A stretch of DNA of 64,000 nucleotides from Takakia lepidozioides (Eukaryota > Streptophyta > Takakiopsida > Takakiales > Takakiaceae): the NCBI GenBank assembly GCA_030704615.1, contig CM060733.1, positions 66,526,001-66,590,000 of the forward strand, written 5' to 3'. Below are positions 24,443-35,054 of the stretch, one piece after another. The notes beneath the pieces were generated by a model. It was not told the origin of the DNA and did no database searches. It saw nothing but the letters and a program-made list of their open reading frames with translations. A program made the translations under genes and the position numbers. Every line of letters begins with the position of its first letter. The first letter of the stretch is position 1.

Positions 24443-25920
24443 TCAGGAACCTCTAGCACGACGTGCATTATTAGCCGCACAACTAGCTGCATCGGCACCG
24501 CCTAATTTACCCCAAATTGCACTTCCTATCGTACCTATTGTACCATCTATCGTACTAGCACCAATGGTTGTTGTACCAATTGGGGTTAATTTACAGTCGA
24601 TACCGGTGGTGGTGAACCTGGAGGTCTGGATGATAGACCAGTCAATGTCTCGCCTATGCCCCAGTTCACAGGACTCTAGGGATCCGACGCCAATCGGCAC
24701 TTAGCCCAATTCATAACAACGTGTATTGCTAACAACGCTAGAACAGAAGGCTGGTGGCAACAGATGTTCCCTGCTACATTGCATGAATTAGCTTTTCAAT
24801 GGTATGATCGTCAACCTCATGGCAGCTTTGCTGATTGGAATGCCCTAAAGACAACCTTTTTTACTCAATTCAGGCCCTTGGGTTTTACCGACCGGTTGCG
24901 TGAGCAATTGACCAAGCTCCATATGGTAGAAGGGGAATCAGTTGGCTCCTCTGCACGACGATTGGAATATATCCTCCGGTGATGGAATAACCATAACATC
25001 CCTGACCATGTGCAGATGGACCTCTTTGTGGAAGGACTGATGCCACAGGAATTGAAGCGATTTGTAAAGAAGGGACACCGGCCAATCTCCAAGCAGCCCT
25101 CAATCGAGCTAAATTATGGGAAACTATTAATGTTTCCACCTATTCAGTGGCGCCCATGATGTTTGATACTAATTCTTGGGTATTTCACCAACAATGATGC
25201 CATCAGCCATAGTTTCATCCCCTCAAACTACTGTGGGAATGTATGCCCCTGCGTCCTTACAGAATCAGTTGCCGGCTGGTATAATAATTGACCCACAAGA
25301 ATGACAGATTGCTGCCCTCACTAAGCGGATGGAAGAGCGCTCCGTGCAATTGGCCTCTAAGCGAGAGGGAAGGCCTAAGCCAAATAATCAGAGGGCCAAT
25401 ATGTGGTGTTCTACATGACAAGTCCAGGGCCATCTTGCCAATGAGTGTCCATTGAACCCAGTGACCAACCCTATTAATGGAACCGGTGTTAAATGCGGCT
25501 ACTGTGGCAAGACAGGGCATCTGATATTGCAGTGTTGGCATTTGTAATCGGCTATGGGACTGTCGCCAGCCAATAATAATCGCAAAACGAAATGGGACGT
25601 CAATCAGGTTGGATTGTCAACAGCATCTGCGATGCAGACTATGCCTGCACAATGGCCAGAGTCCTCTCCCCAAAATCAACCGCCTTGGCGACCAACCCGT
25701 GGGCCACAGAGTTGGTATCAGCCGACAAATCAGCCTGTTAGACCACAAAGAGGAATACCGCCCCAAGGCGCTTATGGACAATCCTATGGAAGCAATCAGC
25801 AACAACAGATATACTCTCAGCAGTTTAATCCGGCCTATTGACCGCCTGCAAGGCGATTAAGGAACGGCCAATACCTTGTCTGCTATCGATGTCATGAGAT
25901 GGGGCACATTGCAAATGAGT
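24443..25920 (+). mobile_element. Ty3/gypsy gag fragment, second family
   Basis: ARRALLAAQLAA and IVLAPMVVVPIGVNLQSI match the copy at 56.66-56.82 kb. Then come the gag core (ELAFQWYDRQ, FTQFRPLGFTDRLREQLTKL), broken by TGA at 24980, and nucleocapsid knuckles CGYCGKTGHLILQC (about 25500) and CYRCHEMGHIANEC (about 25880-25921). The frame carries several stops. It is truncated 5' at the GC-rich repeat and cut at 25921, exactly after the last knuckle, by a T-tract and foldback repeats. No pol remains. Confidence 0.8.
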
Positions 25921-25940
25921 GTTTTTTTTTTTTTTTTTTT

Positions 25941-26403
25941 TCCGCCTTGGTTGGTTGGAAAAAGGGTGTGCGGCGCCGCACACCCTTTCTGCCTGTTGAA
26001 AAATACCGAATTCAATGAGCAGAAAGGGTGTGCGGTGCCGCACACCGTTTTCCCAACCAACCGGGGGAATTTTTTTATTTTTTATTTTATTTTTATTTAT
26101 TTTATTTTTTTGGGGGAAAAAGTTTTTAAAAAAAATAAAAATAAAAAAGGTTTTTTTTGTTTTTTTTTTTTTTTGTTTTTTTTTTTGTTGGATAAAGGGT
26201 GTGCGGCGCTGCACATCTTTTCTGCCTGTTGAAAAACACTGATTTCAATGGGCAGAAAGGGTGTGCGGCGCCGAACACCGTTTTCCCAACCACAGGGGGA
26301 AATGTTTTACTAAAAAAAAATTGTTTTTCTTTCCCCCCTGGTTGGTTGGGAAAACGGGGTGCGGCGCCGCACACCCTTTCTGCCCATTGAAAAACACCGA
26401 ATT
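25941..26403. repeat. Foldback units, about 2.5 copies, separated by A/T tracts
   Basis: Unit 1 (25942-26075) is an inverted repeat with arms of about 55 bp: GGTTGGTTGG..AAA.GGTGTGCGGCGCCGCACACC..TTTCTGCC and its complement around a short AT centre. Each arm itself contains the palindrome GGTGTGCGGCGCCGCACACC. Unit 2 (26187-26300) repeats the arrangement with substitutions; unit 3 (26333-26403) is half a unit. T- and A-rich tracts separate them. The first follows a T21 tract that interrupts the gag fragment. Confidence 0.9.
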
Positions 26404-26745
26404 TGGGACCCCATCAAGCTCATGGAGAAGGTTCCATGGAGTGTTGAAGGGGGTATAGAAGAATACACAAACGGTCCGTGGGGCCGCACATCGTTGAAGC
26501 TCTCTCTGAATGTGTGCTTTGACTGGAAGGGTAGGAATGGAGGATGTTGTTTGGAGTTCACAACTATGTAGGAAAGTGGTGTGCGGCACCGCACACCATC
26601 TCTGCAGTCCGGGTACTGACCTGTCTGTCGAAACATTGCAGGGGAAGATGTAGAGAGTGGTTGTCGAGAACCCACCTGTAGAGACAGAGGAGGTCCAGAC
26701 GGAGGACATGGAGGAAGATGTGGAGGATGCATACTACGAAAGGGG
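26404..26745 (+). other. Exon-like sequence with another GTGTGCGGCACCGCACAC palindrome
   Basis: About 26404-26570 encodes IKLMEKVPWSVEGG and SLKLSLNVCFDWKGRNGGCC before a stop. The palindrome GGTGTGCGGCACCGCACACC lies at 26579-26598. After an acceptor-like ACATTGCAG at about 26640, a short open stretch encodes EEVQTEDMEEDVEDAYYER and is interrupted at AGGGGGGTTGCTATTCC. No product can be assigned. Confidence 0.25.
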
Positions 26746-26757
26746 GGTTGCTATTCC

Positions 26758-26895
26758 GTGAGCCCGGAGGCGTGAGCCTGTGAGCCCAAGAGCCCGTGAG
26801 CCCAGCACAGGCTCACGCCACGTCAGCATGCATACAAAGCCTATTTCCGCGGGTGTCACCTATTACCGCGGTTGATCAGCCCTTTCCAGGGAATG
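26758..26895. repeat. GTGAGCC-rich dispersed repeat, second copy
   Basis: GTGAGCC recurs several times. It is followed by CCTATTTCCGCGGGTGTCACC and TATTACCGCGG, matching parts of 7.87-8.33 kb. It lies on the 3' side of the methyltransferase-like gene remnant. Confidence 0.55.
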
Positions 26896-27497
26896 CAAAC
26901 TGGATGTGTTACATCCATTGTATCCATCCTTTCTATCCATTGCATCCATTTAGACGTTATTAACATACCAAGCCCTTGCATTGGAATGTGGCTACGTCGT
27001 GAGCAGGTGCACACTCACATCATCCAAAGCGGATCCCTGTGAAATGTTTTCTTACTCACCACCCTTGCGAACATGTATGGTATGTGCGGGAGCAATATGG
27101 ATGCTCACCAGAAGAATGCCTGAACGATCTTTGATCACGTGGACTTTAACGCGATGGATTTACCAAGCATTCTTCTGGCAGGAATGGTCTGGAGACCAAG
27201 GAGCAAATGATGCGAGAATGCACTGCCCAAACCAAATACGTTTGTTTGTTTATGCAATGCACACAAGCCTGTGAGCTCCGGAAAACACCAAAGAGATTGA
27301 AGGACCAATCCGGGCACTCCATGCAACCCCCATCTCCCATGATAGTTTGTTCCCATGAATTTGCATCCCTCGCACACATTGCAAACAGGACAACAAGGAC
27401 ACACAACCATCCCATTTTATAATTGGCCCCGAATAAAAGTAAAAGAAAACTTGATATCAAGTGTCACAATCATCAGAATCAGAATTGACCTCCTATG

Positions 27498-28740
27498 CTA
27501 TGTCATCCACAAAGATTCCGGCCCCAATACCACGTCTTCTACCATGGCCGTCGATGGTTGGACTGCGAGTGCCATGAACGGACATGCTTGCTGCGAGTGC
27601 CTCCGCATAGACGGGTAGCATGTAAGACTGAGGAGGACTTGAAAGAAGTCCAAAAAGGTGTGATAGCCTTGGAGGGTCAGTGGAAGCATACGGACTCTTG
27701 CACAAGTCGACAAAAACCCATTTTGAATACAATGATGCAATGCACAAGTCCAACGAAGAGGATGTCTCCCATGTGTACTTTGCCTTAAGAACAGTGATTC
27801 CTTGTCGGACGTCTCCCCTGTATTAATATCACCGGGAAGGGGCTTCGGAAGGACTTGAGAAGTGTGTCCACCCAAACCCATCAAGAGGTTCTTGTAAATC
27901 TCGGCATCCCCTTCATTCCCGAAGAGATGTTGCGCACTGGCCTTGCAAGCGTGGTACGAAGCACCTGCAATGTAATAGAACGAAGGAAACAGACATTGAA
28001 GACTCATTTGGAACGGTGGGAAGTGCTGAAAGTGCAAGCTCAAACAAACCCAATTAAATGTGAAGGATGAAGAGACGAACTTGTGCCCATCGACAAATCC
28101 AAAACTTTGGCGTCGGTATAGGTGCAGCACTCCACAATTGTTTGAATGAAAGCCGGGCTCCTCTCCCTGGCCCCTCTCCAAGGAACCCCATTCCCCCTTC
28201 GTAAGCACACATTGTTGTCCACGTAGTTGTGGTGCATGTCATCCGTGGGAGGATTTGTCCTCTCGTCTATGAACTTGCCCCCATGAGTGATGGCGAACTC
28301 CCTAATGACGGCTGGAGTTGTAGGTGGATGCACTCGGACGAGACAAACAGCTTCAAACAGACGAGTCTGCGAACAGGACATCCACAAGGAACTAAGAAGC
28401 TTGAAAACCAGGCCCCTCCATATTCATTTGAGCGACTTATGCAATTCCATCCGAGAACCACCAAGAAGAGGAAGGGGTGCCTAGGTGCAAAAGCGAGCTG
28501 CGTTTTGTTGATTGGGAGTCCCTTCGGGTGCAGCGGGTTCAATATGTGCCAGCAGTCCTTGATGAGGGGTGAACAAACGACGGGCATGGAAACCAACCTA
28601 CACAGGGGAATCTTCAACCTCCCACCCGGGGCAAGCATACTTTGCACCACAAGCTGAAAATTTACCTTCTGACCCCCCAGCATCTCCGCGGCTTTGCTTT
28701 CATAGAACTCATCGTCCACATCAACAATGATCTCCTTTTC
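27498..28740 (-). pseudogene. DNA methyltransferase-like gene remnant (beta-class arrangement)
   Basis: Minus strand, 5' to 3': 28740 to about 28390 encodes [35 protein letters not shown] and FLFLVVLGWN. A second frame (28387-28081) encodes GNGVPWRGARERSPAFIQTI and DAKVLDLSMGT. A 116-nt GT-AG intron (28080-27965) then joins in phase to ASYHACKASAQHLFGNEGDA and EIYKNLLMGL. The order (GG-strand, W.G..., then V-L-D-L-x-M-G-T with a following acidic helix) is that of N4/N6 amino-methyltransferases whose AdoMet motif I comes last. I did not find a DPPY-type catalytic motif, so this is tentative. The frame change near 28390 and missing parts make it a likely remnant. A related fragment lies at 8009-8167. 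Confidence 0.45.
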
Positions 28741-31700
28741 CTGCCTGAAAGGGTTCTCATCCTCCGGCAAGCCAAAGCGAAAGCGGAACGGCCCAAAAGA
28801 TGATGATCCCGGTGAGCCCGATGGGGGCGGCGTGTCACCGAGGCGGCCGTTTGAGGAAGCGATGCATGTTTCCAAAAACGAGGCCGCCCAAGAGCGGGAG
28901 GAATCCGAGGAGTCGGAGCCCAAGGAATCCTTGAGAGCTCCGACAAACCAAGAGATGCCTCCCATGCCGGCAGCCTTTTGGGAAGGGTTGTTGGCGCAGT
29001 TTGGCGGGACGTTGAAAGACATGTTGAAGGCGGCTAATGCCACTTCCACTAAGGCAAAGTTTAAGGTGAAGCCTAAGGAACCCGGCACCTTCGAGGGTGT
29101 CCGAAATCGGAAGGCACTCAACACCTGGCTCTTGGAGCTGGAACAGTACTTCCGGGCGGCCAAGTTGAGTGACGAGGATCGGGTGGAAGTGGCTCCCACC
29201 TATTTGAGGGGCTATGCTCAACAATGGTGGCAGAAACGCCTTCACGACCGAGGCCCAAGCCCGGAAACCTTGAACTGGAGTGGGTTCAAGGAATTGATGA
29301 AGAGACAGTTTGTGCCCCTCAACGCATCCTGGCTTGCCCGGGACAAGATGAGGAATTTGAAGCAAACAGATGACATTCGGGGGTATGTCCAGGCTTTCAA
29401 TGTGCTGTTGCTCGAAGTCGCGGACATGGCAGAACCAGAAATGGTCTTCAACTTTGTGGCGGGACTGGCCCCATGGGCCAGGCGGAAGTTGGAGGAGAAG
29501 CCACCCAAGACTTTGAACGAGGCAATTGAGAGGGCTGAATGTTTCTCGGATGTCCCTAGGGGTGAGAGACAAGGCCGTACGGAGCTGAACCACAAGAAGA
29601 CCCGGCGGGAAGGTGACTCCTTCCGACCGGAAAAGAAGTGGGATAGGCCACGCGGCGACAATGGCACGTGGAAATCGAAGGGAGGGCCTTCACACGTCAA
29701 GGCGGCACCCGATGCTTCGAAAGGAAAAGCGGGTGGAGCAACTTATGGCGGACAGAAGGCGACCTTTGATGGAGTGTGTTTCAATTGCGGGGAGCCCGGG
29801 CACATGGCCAAGAAGTGCACAAAACCTCGACAATTGAACATGACTCGAGCAACCACGGAGCTGTCGGAAGATACCATCAGTCGCTTGGTGGAAGCGGTGG
29901 TCGCCAGGACTTGCAAGGTAGGCAACTATTCTTGTGAGTTGTATCAGGAAACTGGCGCCCTGCGTAAAAGGAGTCAGTTATTGTTCGTGGATGGGATAAT
30001 ATCCGGAACTAATGTGTCGTTGTTGGTGGACACAGGAGCGTCCCACTCCTTCATGACACCGGCAACGGCACAAAAGCTGGGGCTCCCGACAAGTGACGTG
30101 GGGGCCTCTATTGAGGTGCGTTCTGCCAAAGGAGAACCACAGTTGGCGACAAGGTTGGCGTTTGATGTTCCTCTTCAACTGGGGAGTTGGGAGGGACGTG
30201 AGAGCTTCACCATCTGCGAGATCGATGGAGTAGATCTCATTTTGGGGATGACCTTTTTGAGCAAATCCGGAGCGGTCATAGATGGCCGTAAGAGAGTAGT
30301 CATGCTGCCATGTGGGAATGGTGGCGAGGTCTTACGAGTGTCGGAAACGCCCAAATCTGTGGGAGGGCGAATAAACCTTCTGTCAGCAAGGGAGTGGGCC
30401 GTGGAGGAGGCACACGAACCCCAGTTTATGCTTTACATTAGAGAAGTGAAGGGAGAAGGCGATGGGGAGCCGAGCCCAGATTGGATCAAGGGGATTTTGG
30501 AGAAATACCAGGATGTGATGCCGGAGGATTTACCAAGCGGCTTGCCACCGCGAAGAGGAGTTGACCACAAGATTGAGGTGATACCGGGAACGGAACCGCC
30601 TGCCAAGGCACCCTACCGGTTGAGCCACAGGGAGTTGGTCGAGTTGAAGACTCAGCTCAAGGATCTAATGTCAAAAGGGTACATCCGGCCGAGTAAGTCA
30701 CCTTACGGAGCCCCGGTGCTATTCGCAGACAAAAAGGATGGGACGCTGCGGATGTGTGTCGATTACAGGGCTTTGAATAAGGTGACTATTAAAAACCGGT
30801 ACCCTTTGCCAAGGATCGACGACCTTTTTGACCGGTTGGCAGGAGCGAAGTATTTCAGCCGGATCGACTTGCGCTCCGGCTATCATGAAATTCGGGTGGC
30901 GGAAGGGGATGAGGAGAAGACCGCGTGCAGGACAAGGTATGGTTCATATGAGTTCTTGGTGATGCCTTTTGGGCTCACTAATGCACCGGCGACCTTTAGC
31001 ACGCTGATGAACAGCCTTTTTCAGGAGTGGTTGGATGACTTTGTGATCGTGTACATCGACGACATCTTGGTGTACTCGAAAACAAAGGAGGAACACCTGG
31101 AGCACCTCAAAAGGGTGTTCCAAAAGTTGCGAGAAGGGAAGCTGTATGCCAAAGCTTCAAAGTGCGAATTCGGGGTCACGAAAGTGGAGTTCTTGGGGCA
31201 TGTGATTACACAGGATGGGATCAAAATGGATGACAGAAAGGTGAGGGCGATCTTGGACTGGGAGCCTCCGACTTCGGTCCCGGGAGTGCGTTCCTTCCTA
31301 GGACTCGCCTCCTATTACCGGAAGTATGTGAGAAATTTCGCCAAGATCGCGGGGCCGCTGTCGGACCTTCTGTGTAAATCTAAAGTCTGGGCATGGAACA
31401 CCTTTTGTGGCCAAGCTTTTGCTGAATTGAAGCAGCGGATGGCGGAAGCTCCAGTCTTGAAAATCCCGGAGTTCGATCGTCCGTTCGAGATACATACAGA
31501 TGCGTCGGACTTCGCGATTGGGGGTGTACTGATGCAAGATGGACGTCCAGTGGCTTACGAAAGTAAGAAACTGAATGAAGTGGAGCGACGGTGGCCGACG
31601 CACGAGAAAGAGATGAAGGCGGTGGTGCACTGTCTTGAGCTCTAGCGCCACTATGTTGGTTCCAACCCAGTGAAGGTGTTCACGGACAATGTCACGGTGA

Positions 31701-31903
31701 AGTATTTTGCCACGCAGCCCAAGTTGTCCCCAAAACAACTTAGGTGGCAAGATACTTTGGCGGTGTTCGACGTGGATATCCAGTACAAACCGGGACGAGA
31801 CAACGCGGTGGCCGATGCTTTAAGTAGAAAGCAGCAGCTCTTGTTGGTGTACAAGGGCGAGACGGCGCTCCAAAGGAAGATCCGGAAGGCTTGCCGGAAG
31901 GAT
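28727..31903 (+). CDS. Ty3/gypsy element 1 gag-protease-RT-RNase H, interrupted by copy B
   Basis: One frame from ATG 28727 runs 972 codons to TAG 31643-31645 and then stays open to the insertion at 31903. Gag core is at about residues 120-290 ([21 protein letters not shown]), CCHC knuckle [14 protein letters not shown] at about 350, protease [11 protein letters not shown] at about 432, RT with [12 protein letters not shown] and [10 protein letters not shown] at about 776, and RNase [12 protein letters not shown] at about 922, ending [13 protein letters not shown]. The TAG sits where RNase H normally has a Trp (CLEL*RHYV). No 5' LTR was found upstream: minus-strand methyltransferase-like sequence abuts it, so the 5' end is probably truncated, and the true start may be the Met in [10 protein letters not shown]. 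The lineage is inferred to be chromovirus-like. Confidence 0.85.
31899..31903 (+). other. Target-site duplication AGGAT, left copy
   Basis: AGGAT directly precedes the 5' LTR of copy B and recurs at 44679-44683 directly after its 3' LTR. Removing one copy and copy B restores the element 1 frame across the site. Confidence 0.95.
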
Positions 31904-32976
31904 TGTTAGAGGATTGTAGGGGACTTAGACACTTATACGGGATCTGTAGGGTACCCTTAAATTTTGCACAGACTGAGACCAACAGGAGCCTTAGGGGTGA
32001 CAGCAGCGCACTGTAGAGGGGGGTTACACAGTCGTCACAGCCCACACAGCCGTCACAGCCCACACAGCCAACACAGCCCGTCACAGTCGTCACAGTCCAC
32101 ACAGCCAACACAGCCAACACAGCCAACACAGCCCGTCACAGTCGTCACAGTTGTCACAGCCAACACAGCCAACACAGCCGACACAGTCGACACAGCCGAC
32201 ACAGCCACACAGCCGACACAGCCGACACAGCCCGGCACAGCCACACAGCCAGTCACAGCCCGACACAGCCAAACACAGTCGCACAGCCAGTCACAGCCCG
32301 TCACAGTTTCACACAGCCAGTCACAGCTTGACACAGCTATCACGATCATAGGGAACAAAGAGTAGGACAGGGAACGACTGTGGGGAACAACACCTGCGAA
32401 GGGAACATGTTAGTTCACAGACGACGGTTAGTGAGGGAAACGGTTAGAACTGCGGATAGGAAGATAAAAGGGAAAACGGGGAATGGAGGGGGATTTTTAT
32501 CATTATTCGGAGGAGGACTTCTTAGTGAGGCTGGAGCGGAGATCGGAAGCAAAGATGGAGAGCACGGTGAAGGAGGAAAGAGGATTAGTAGATGCTTGTT
32601 ATATGCAAAGCTGTAGTGATATTGTAGAGCAGATTAGAGACACAATGGCTTCGGCTTGATACCTGATAAATCATAATCTGATACTTATACGATACAATCA
32701 CACTGTGTAGAGAGATCTGAGTGAAGCTGTGGATTGAATGGATGAGTGAAGGAAACCGATAGATTGATGAAGCAAACTGATACTTAATTATCAATGGTAA
32801 GGTAGCTAAGATGAATGCGGAAAGGGAAACAAATAGGAAACACCCCCATGATACACTAGCTGTAGGTCATGACTAATTGTTCTGCGCGGGCTGAGTACTT
32901 AGAGATTTCCAACTCTTCTATCTTGGAGTTTCCGCCTCGGATAGCGAAGGGATGGATGAGTAAAAGCCGCGCGACA
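31904..32976 (+). repeat. 5' LTR of copy B (1073 bp)
   Basis: Starts TGTTAGAGGA, ends GCCGCGCGACA. 32030-32345 is a minisatellite of CACAGCC/AACACAGCC-type words of about 9-12 bp. The last 554 bp are repeated as the 3' LTR. Confidence 0.9.
32030..32345. repeat. CACAGCC minisatellite inside the LTR
   Basis: Irregular short-period repeats (CACAGCCAACACAGCC, CACAGCCGACACAGTC and variants). Shorter versions occupy the LTRs of copies A (about 7000-7165) and C (about 51870-51980). Confidence 0.9.
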
Positions 32977-33564
32977 TTTGGCGACCATACTGGGGAACTG
33001 GGACATGAACAACCAGATGTGACAGGCATCTGGTGGGATCATGGTGGTTGGACCATTAAAGAATTTGAAGTGAATCAAATTCCCTGTGGAACGAAGGAAG
33101 AAAGATTGTCCAAACAATTCTTTCAAAGGTTCTTGGAATTGCCAGACGGTTGTAAAGAAAATATTCTGAAACGAGTGCATGATGCTGATCCAGAATGGGG
33201 TCTGGAGAAAGGAGTGATAAAGATTTATCAGGTAGCCTGTAGAGGAAGAGCACGTTGGTTACCAACATTGGTTTATGTGATAGCATTGCTATCCATTAAA
33301 CGAGTAGAGTTTGAAGGCTGGGAAGAAAGAAAGGTGAATGTTTATACTCATATGCATGAAGAGCTTGTACTGGTAAAGAATTGGATTCCAAAGGATATTT
33401 TGTGGATCAAACTCACACCAAGAACAGCTTTTCAGACTTGTTTGCCGTATGGTTATATGGTAACGGAGACTTCAAGTATAGCCAAGGGTGCATTGAAGCT
33501 TGAAAGAAACCCAGGCATATACGATAGATATTACAGAAGAGAGTTTTGGTTATTGCCACATTAA
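32869..33564 (+). CDS. Copy B leader ORF, 231 codons, starts inside the LTR
   Basis: ATG 32869 lies in the LTR and the frame crosses the LTR end and primer site into GDHTGELGHEQPDVTG, WWDHGGWTIKEFEV and further to REFWLLPH before TAA. There is no in-frame ATG soon after the LTR, so either translation starts in the LTR or a later internal Met is used. The protein is rich in aromatic residues and charged, without a motif I know. It sits 5' of gag, where Tat/Ogre-type plant elements can carry an extra ORF, which makes that comparison reasonable but unproven. Confidence 0.5.
   Translation: MTNCSARAEYLEISNSSILEFPPRIAKGWMSKSRATFGDHTGELGHEQPDVTGIWWDHGGWTIKEFEVNQIPCGTKEERLSKQFFQRFLELPDGCKENILKRVHDADPEWGLEKGVIKIYQVACRGRARWLPTLVYVIALLSIKRVEFEGWEERKVNVYTHMHEELVLVKNWIPKDILWIKLTPRTAFQTCLPYGYMVTETSSIAKGALKLERNPGIYDRYYRREFWLLPH
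32977..32995 (+). other. Primer-binding site of copy B
   Basis: TTTGGCGACCATACTGGGG follows the CA end of the LTR. It resembles the TTGGCGCCGCTGCCGGGG site at 56169 in spacing and GGCG core. Confidence 0.65.
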
Positions 33565-33585
33565 AAGAAATGAAAGACATGGGAC

Positions 33586-35054
33586 ATGAGTGATGAAAGA
33601 GAAGCTAGACGACAGAGATATTCAGCAAAAAGAGAAAGCTATCTGAAAGCTAATTATCCATATCTTTGGGAGAGAGGAATAGACATAGGGGAATCATCTG
33701 GACCTCTCACACCATCAAGATCAAAGAGTGCATCACCTATACCGGAAGAACTAGAGTTGGATGTCACTCCTTCTGTTTCTTTGCAAGAAAGATTAAGGGA
33801 ATTGGTACAGGAAGAAGATCAATCACGAGGTGAAAGATCTGAGGTACATCCTTGGATAAAAGACTTGACAGAAATCTTTGATAAGAGTTGGCATGGAACA
33901 CCAAAAGCAGGAACTCCAGTTTCTGAAGCAGAAGATGAAGAAAGAGAAGAGGATGTGGAAGAGCCAACGGAGAGTTCAGACTCTCCAACACCATTACAGT
34001 TGAGTTACATGAGTGAAGAAGAAACCCAAGGGCAGAACTTGGAGGATGAAAACAGAGAGAAGAAATAGAAGAGGAAGAATATGAAGAAGTAGACCCAACA
34101 GCTGAGGTTGAGACTACAACCAGGACATCCCAACCCGTTGGACCTGGATCAAGTGGAGCACTTGGATCACAGGCCAACGAAGGTGTCGGCTCAGGGGGAT
34201 CAGGCGGGCTGCCTGGATCTGGCTCTGGGGGGACAGGGAGTGTGGGAAGTAGTGCAACTGAAGCTGGGAATACTGTGAATATCGTGGGGCCAGAAGCAAG
34301 GAGTGCTCAAGGGCCACCACTTGGTGGAAGATCCACCACAAAAACAACAGGTCCAGAAGGACCAGCACCAGCAAGGGTGCCAGCACCTGTCAGTGGGCAG
34401 AAGGTAGGGCCAAGGATGGCGTTACAACCAACACGGGCAAAACCACCCTTTCCAATATATTCAGGAAAAGGGGATCCCGATGTACACATTAGCCAATTTG
34501 AGCACATGTGTATAGTGAACAATGAGAATGGCGATGATGCCAAGATGAGACTGTTTCCTTGTTCACTTATCAAGAAAGCAAGTGAATGGTATGCAAGATT
34601 CCCTGATAATCATTTCCTAACCTGGAATGGCTTGAATACAACATTTCGAAATAGGTTCAGGACAAGTAAAACTGAGGATGAAGTGTATGGAAGTTTACAA
34701 CAGCTGAAGCAGAAGAAGCATGAAACTGTTGAAGAGTATATGGAGAAGATGGAATTGATGATGAAAAAGCTGGCTGCAGTACCAGCGCCCGGTTTACAGA
34801 AGACTTGGTTTGTGAGTGGATTAAGACCAGAGTTGCAAAAGAAAGTGGATATGTTACCCCATAACACAGTGGAGGAGGCATTTGAAACTGCGAACAGAAT
34901 TGAGCAATTGGGAATGCTCAGGAGAGAGAAAAAAGAAGATGAGGACTCTGAGGATGAGTCAGATGAAGAAGAAGAGCAAGAACTAAAAAGAAAGAGTAAG
35001 AGAAAGGAGAAGTTGAAGAGGGATAACTATGAAAAAAATTGGAAGAAATCTTGA
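33586..35054 (+). CDS. Copy B Gag, one frameshift
   Basis: Starts at ATG 33586 (MSDEREARRQRYSAKRES). The first frame stops at 34068, but the next frame continues in sense (EEEEYEEVDPTAEVETTT), so a one-base change near 34050 splits an ancestral frame. The second part has a Gly/Ser-rich linker, then the gag core (PPFPIYSGKGDPDVHISQFE, EWYARFPDNHF, TFRNRFRTSKTEDEVY, VEEYMEKMELMMKKLA, FVSGLRPELQKKV) and an acidic/basic tail (DEDSEDESDEEEEQEL). It ends at TGA 35054, overlapping pol by 16 nt at an A-run. Nucleocapsid knuckles lie in the pol frame. Confidence 0.75.
35033..35039 (+). promoter_or_regulatory. Candidate -1 frameshift heptamer between gag and pol
   Basis: In the gag frame the codons are GAA AAA AAT, so the heptamer A AAA AAT fits the X XXY YYZ pattern. 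A -1 slip moves into the pol frame, which is open from just upstream of the slip and carries the knuckles and enzymes. Confidence 0.4.

Noticed and set aside
25825-26242. Lys- or Phe-rich frames over the foldback units
   Set aside because: They translate A/T tracts and hairpins only.
28741-29199. Continuation of the minus-strand methyltransferase-like frame through the gag start
   Set aside because: The plus strand here encodes clear Gag sequence; the antisense frame beyond about 28740 is a shadow.
32053-32365. Open frames on both strands in the LTR minisatellite
   Set aside because: Products are simple repeats (QPTQPTQP, CVGCVGC) caused by CACAGCC words.
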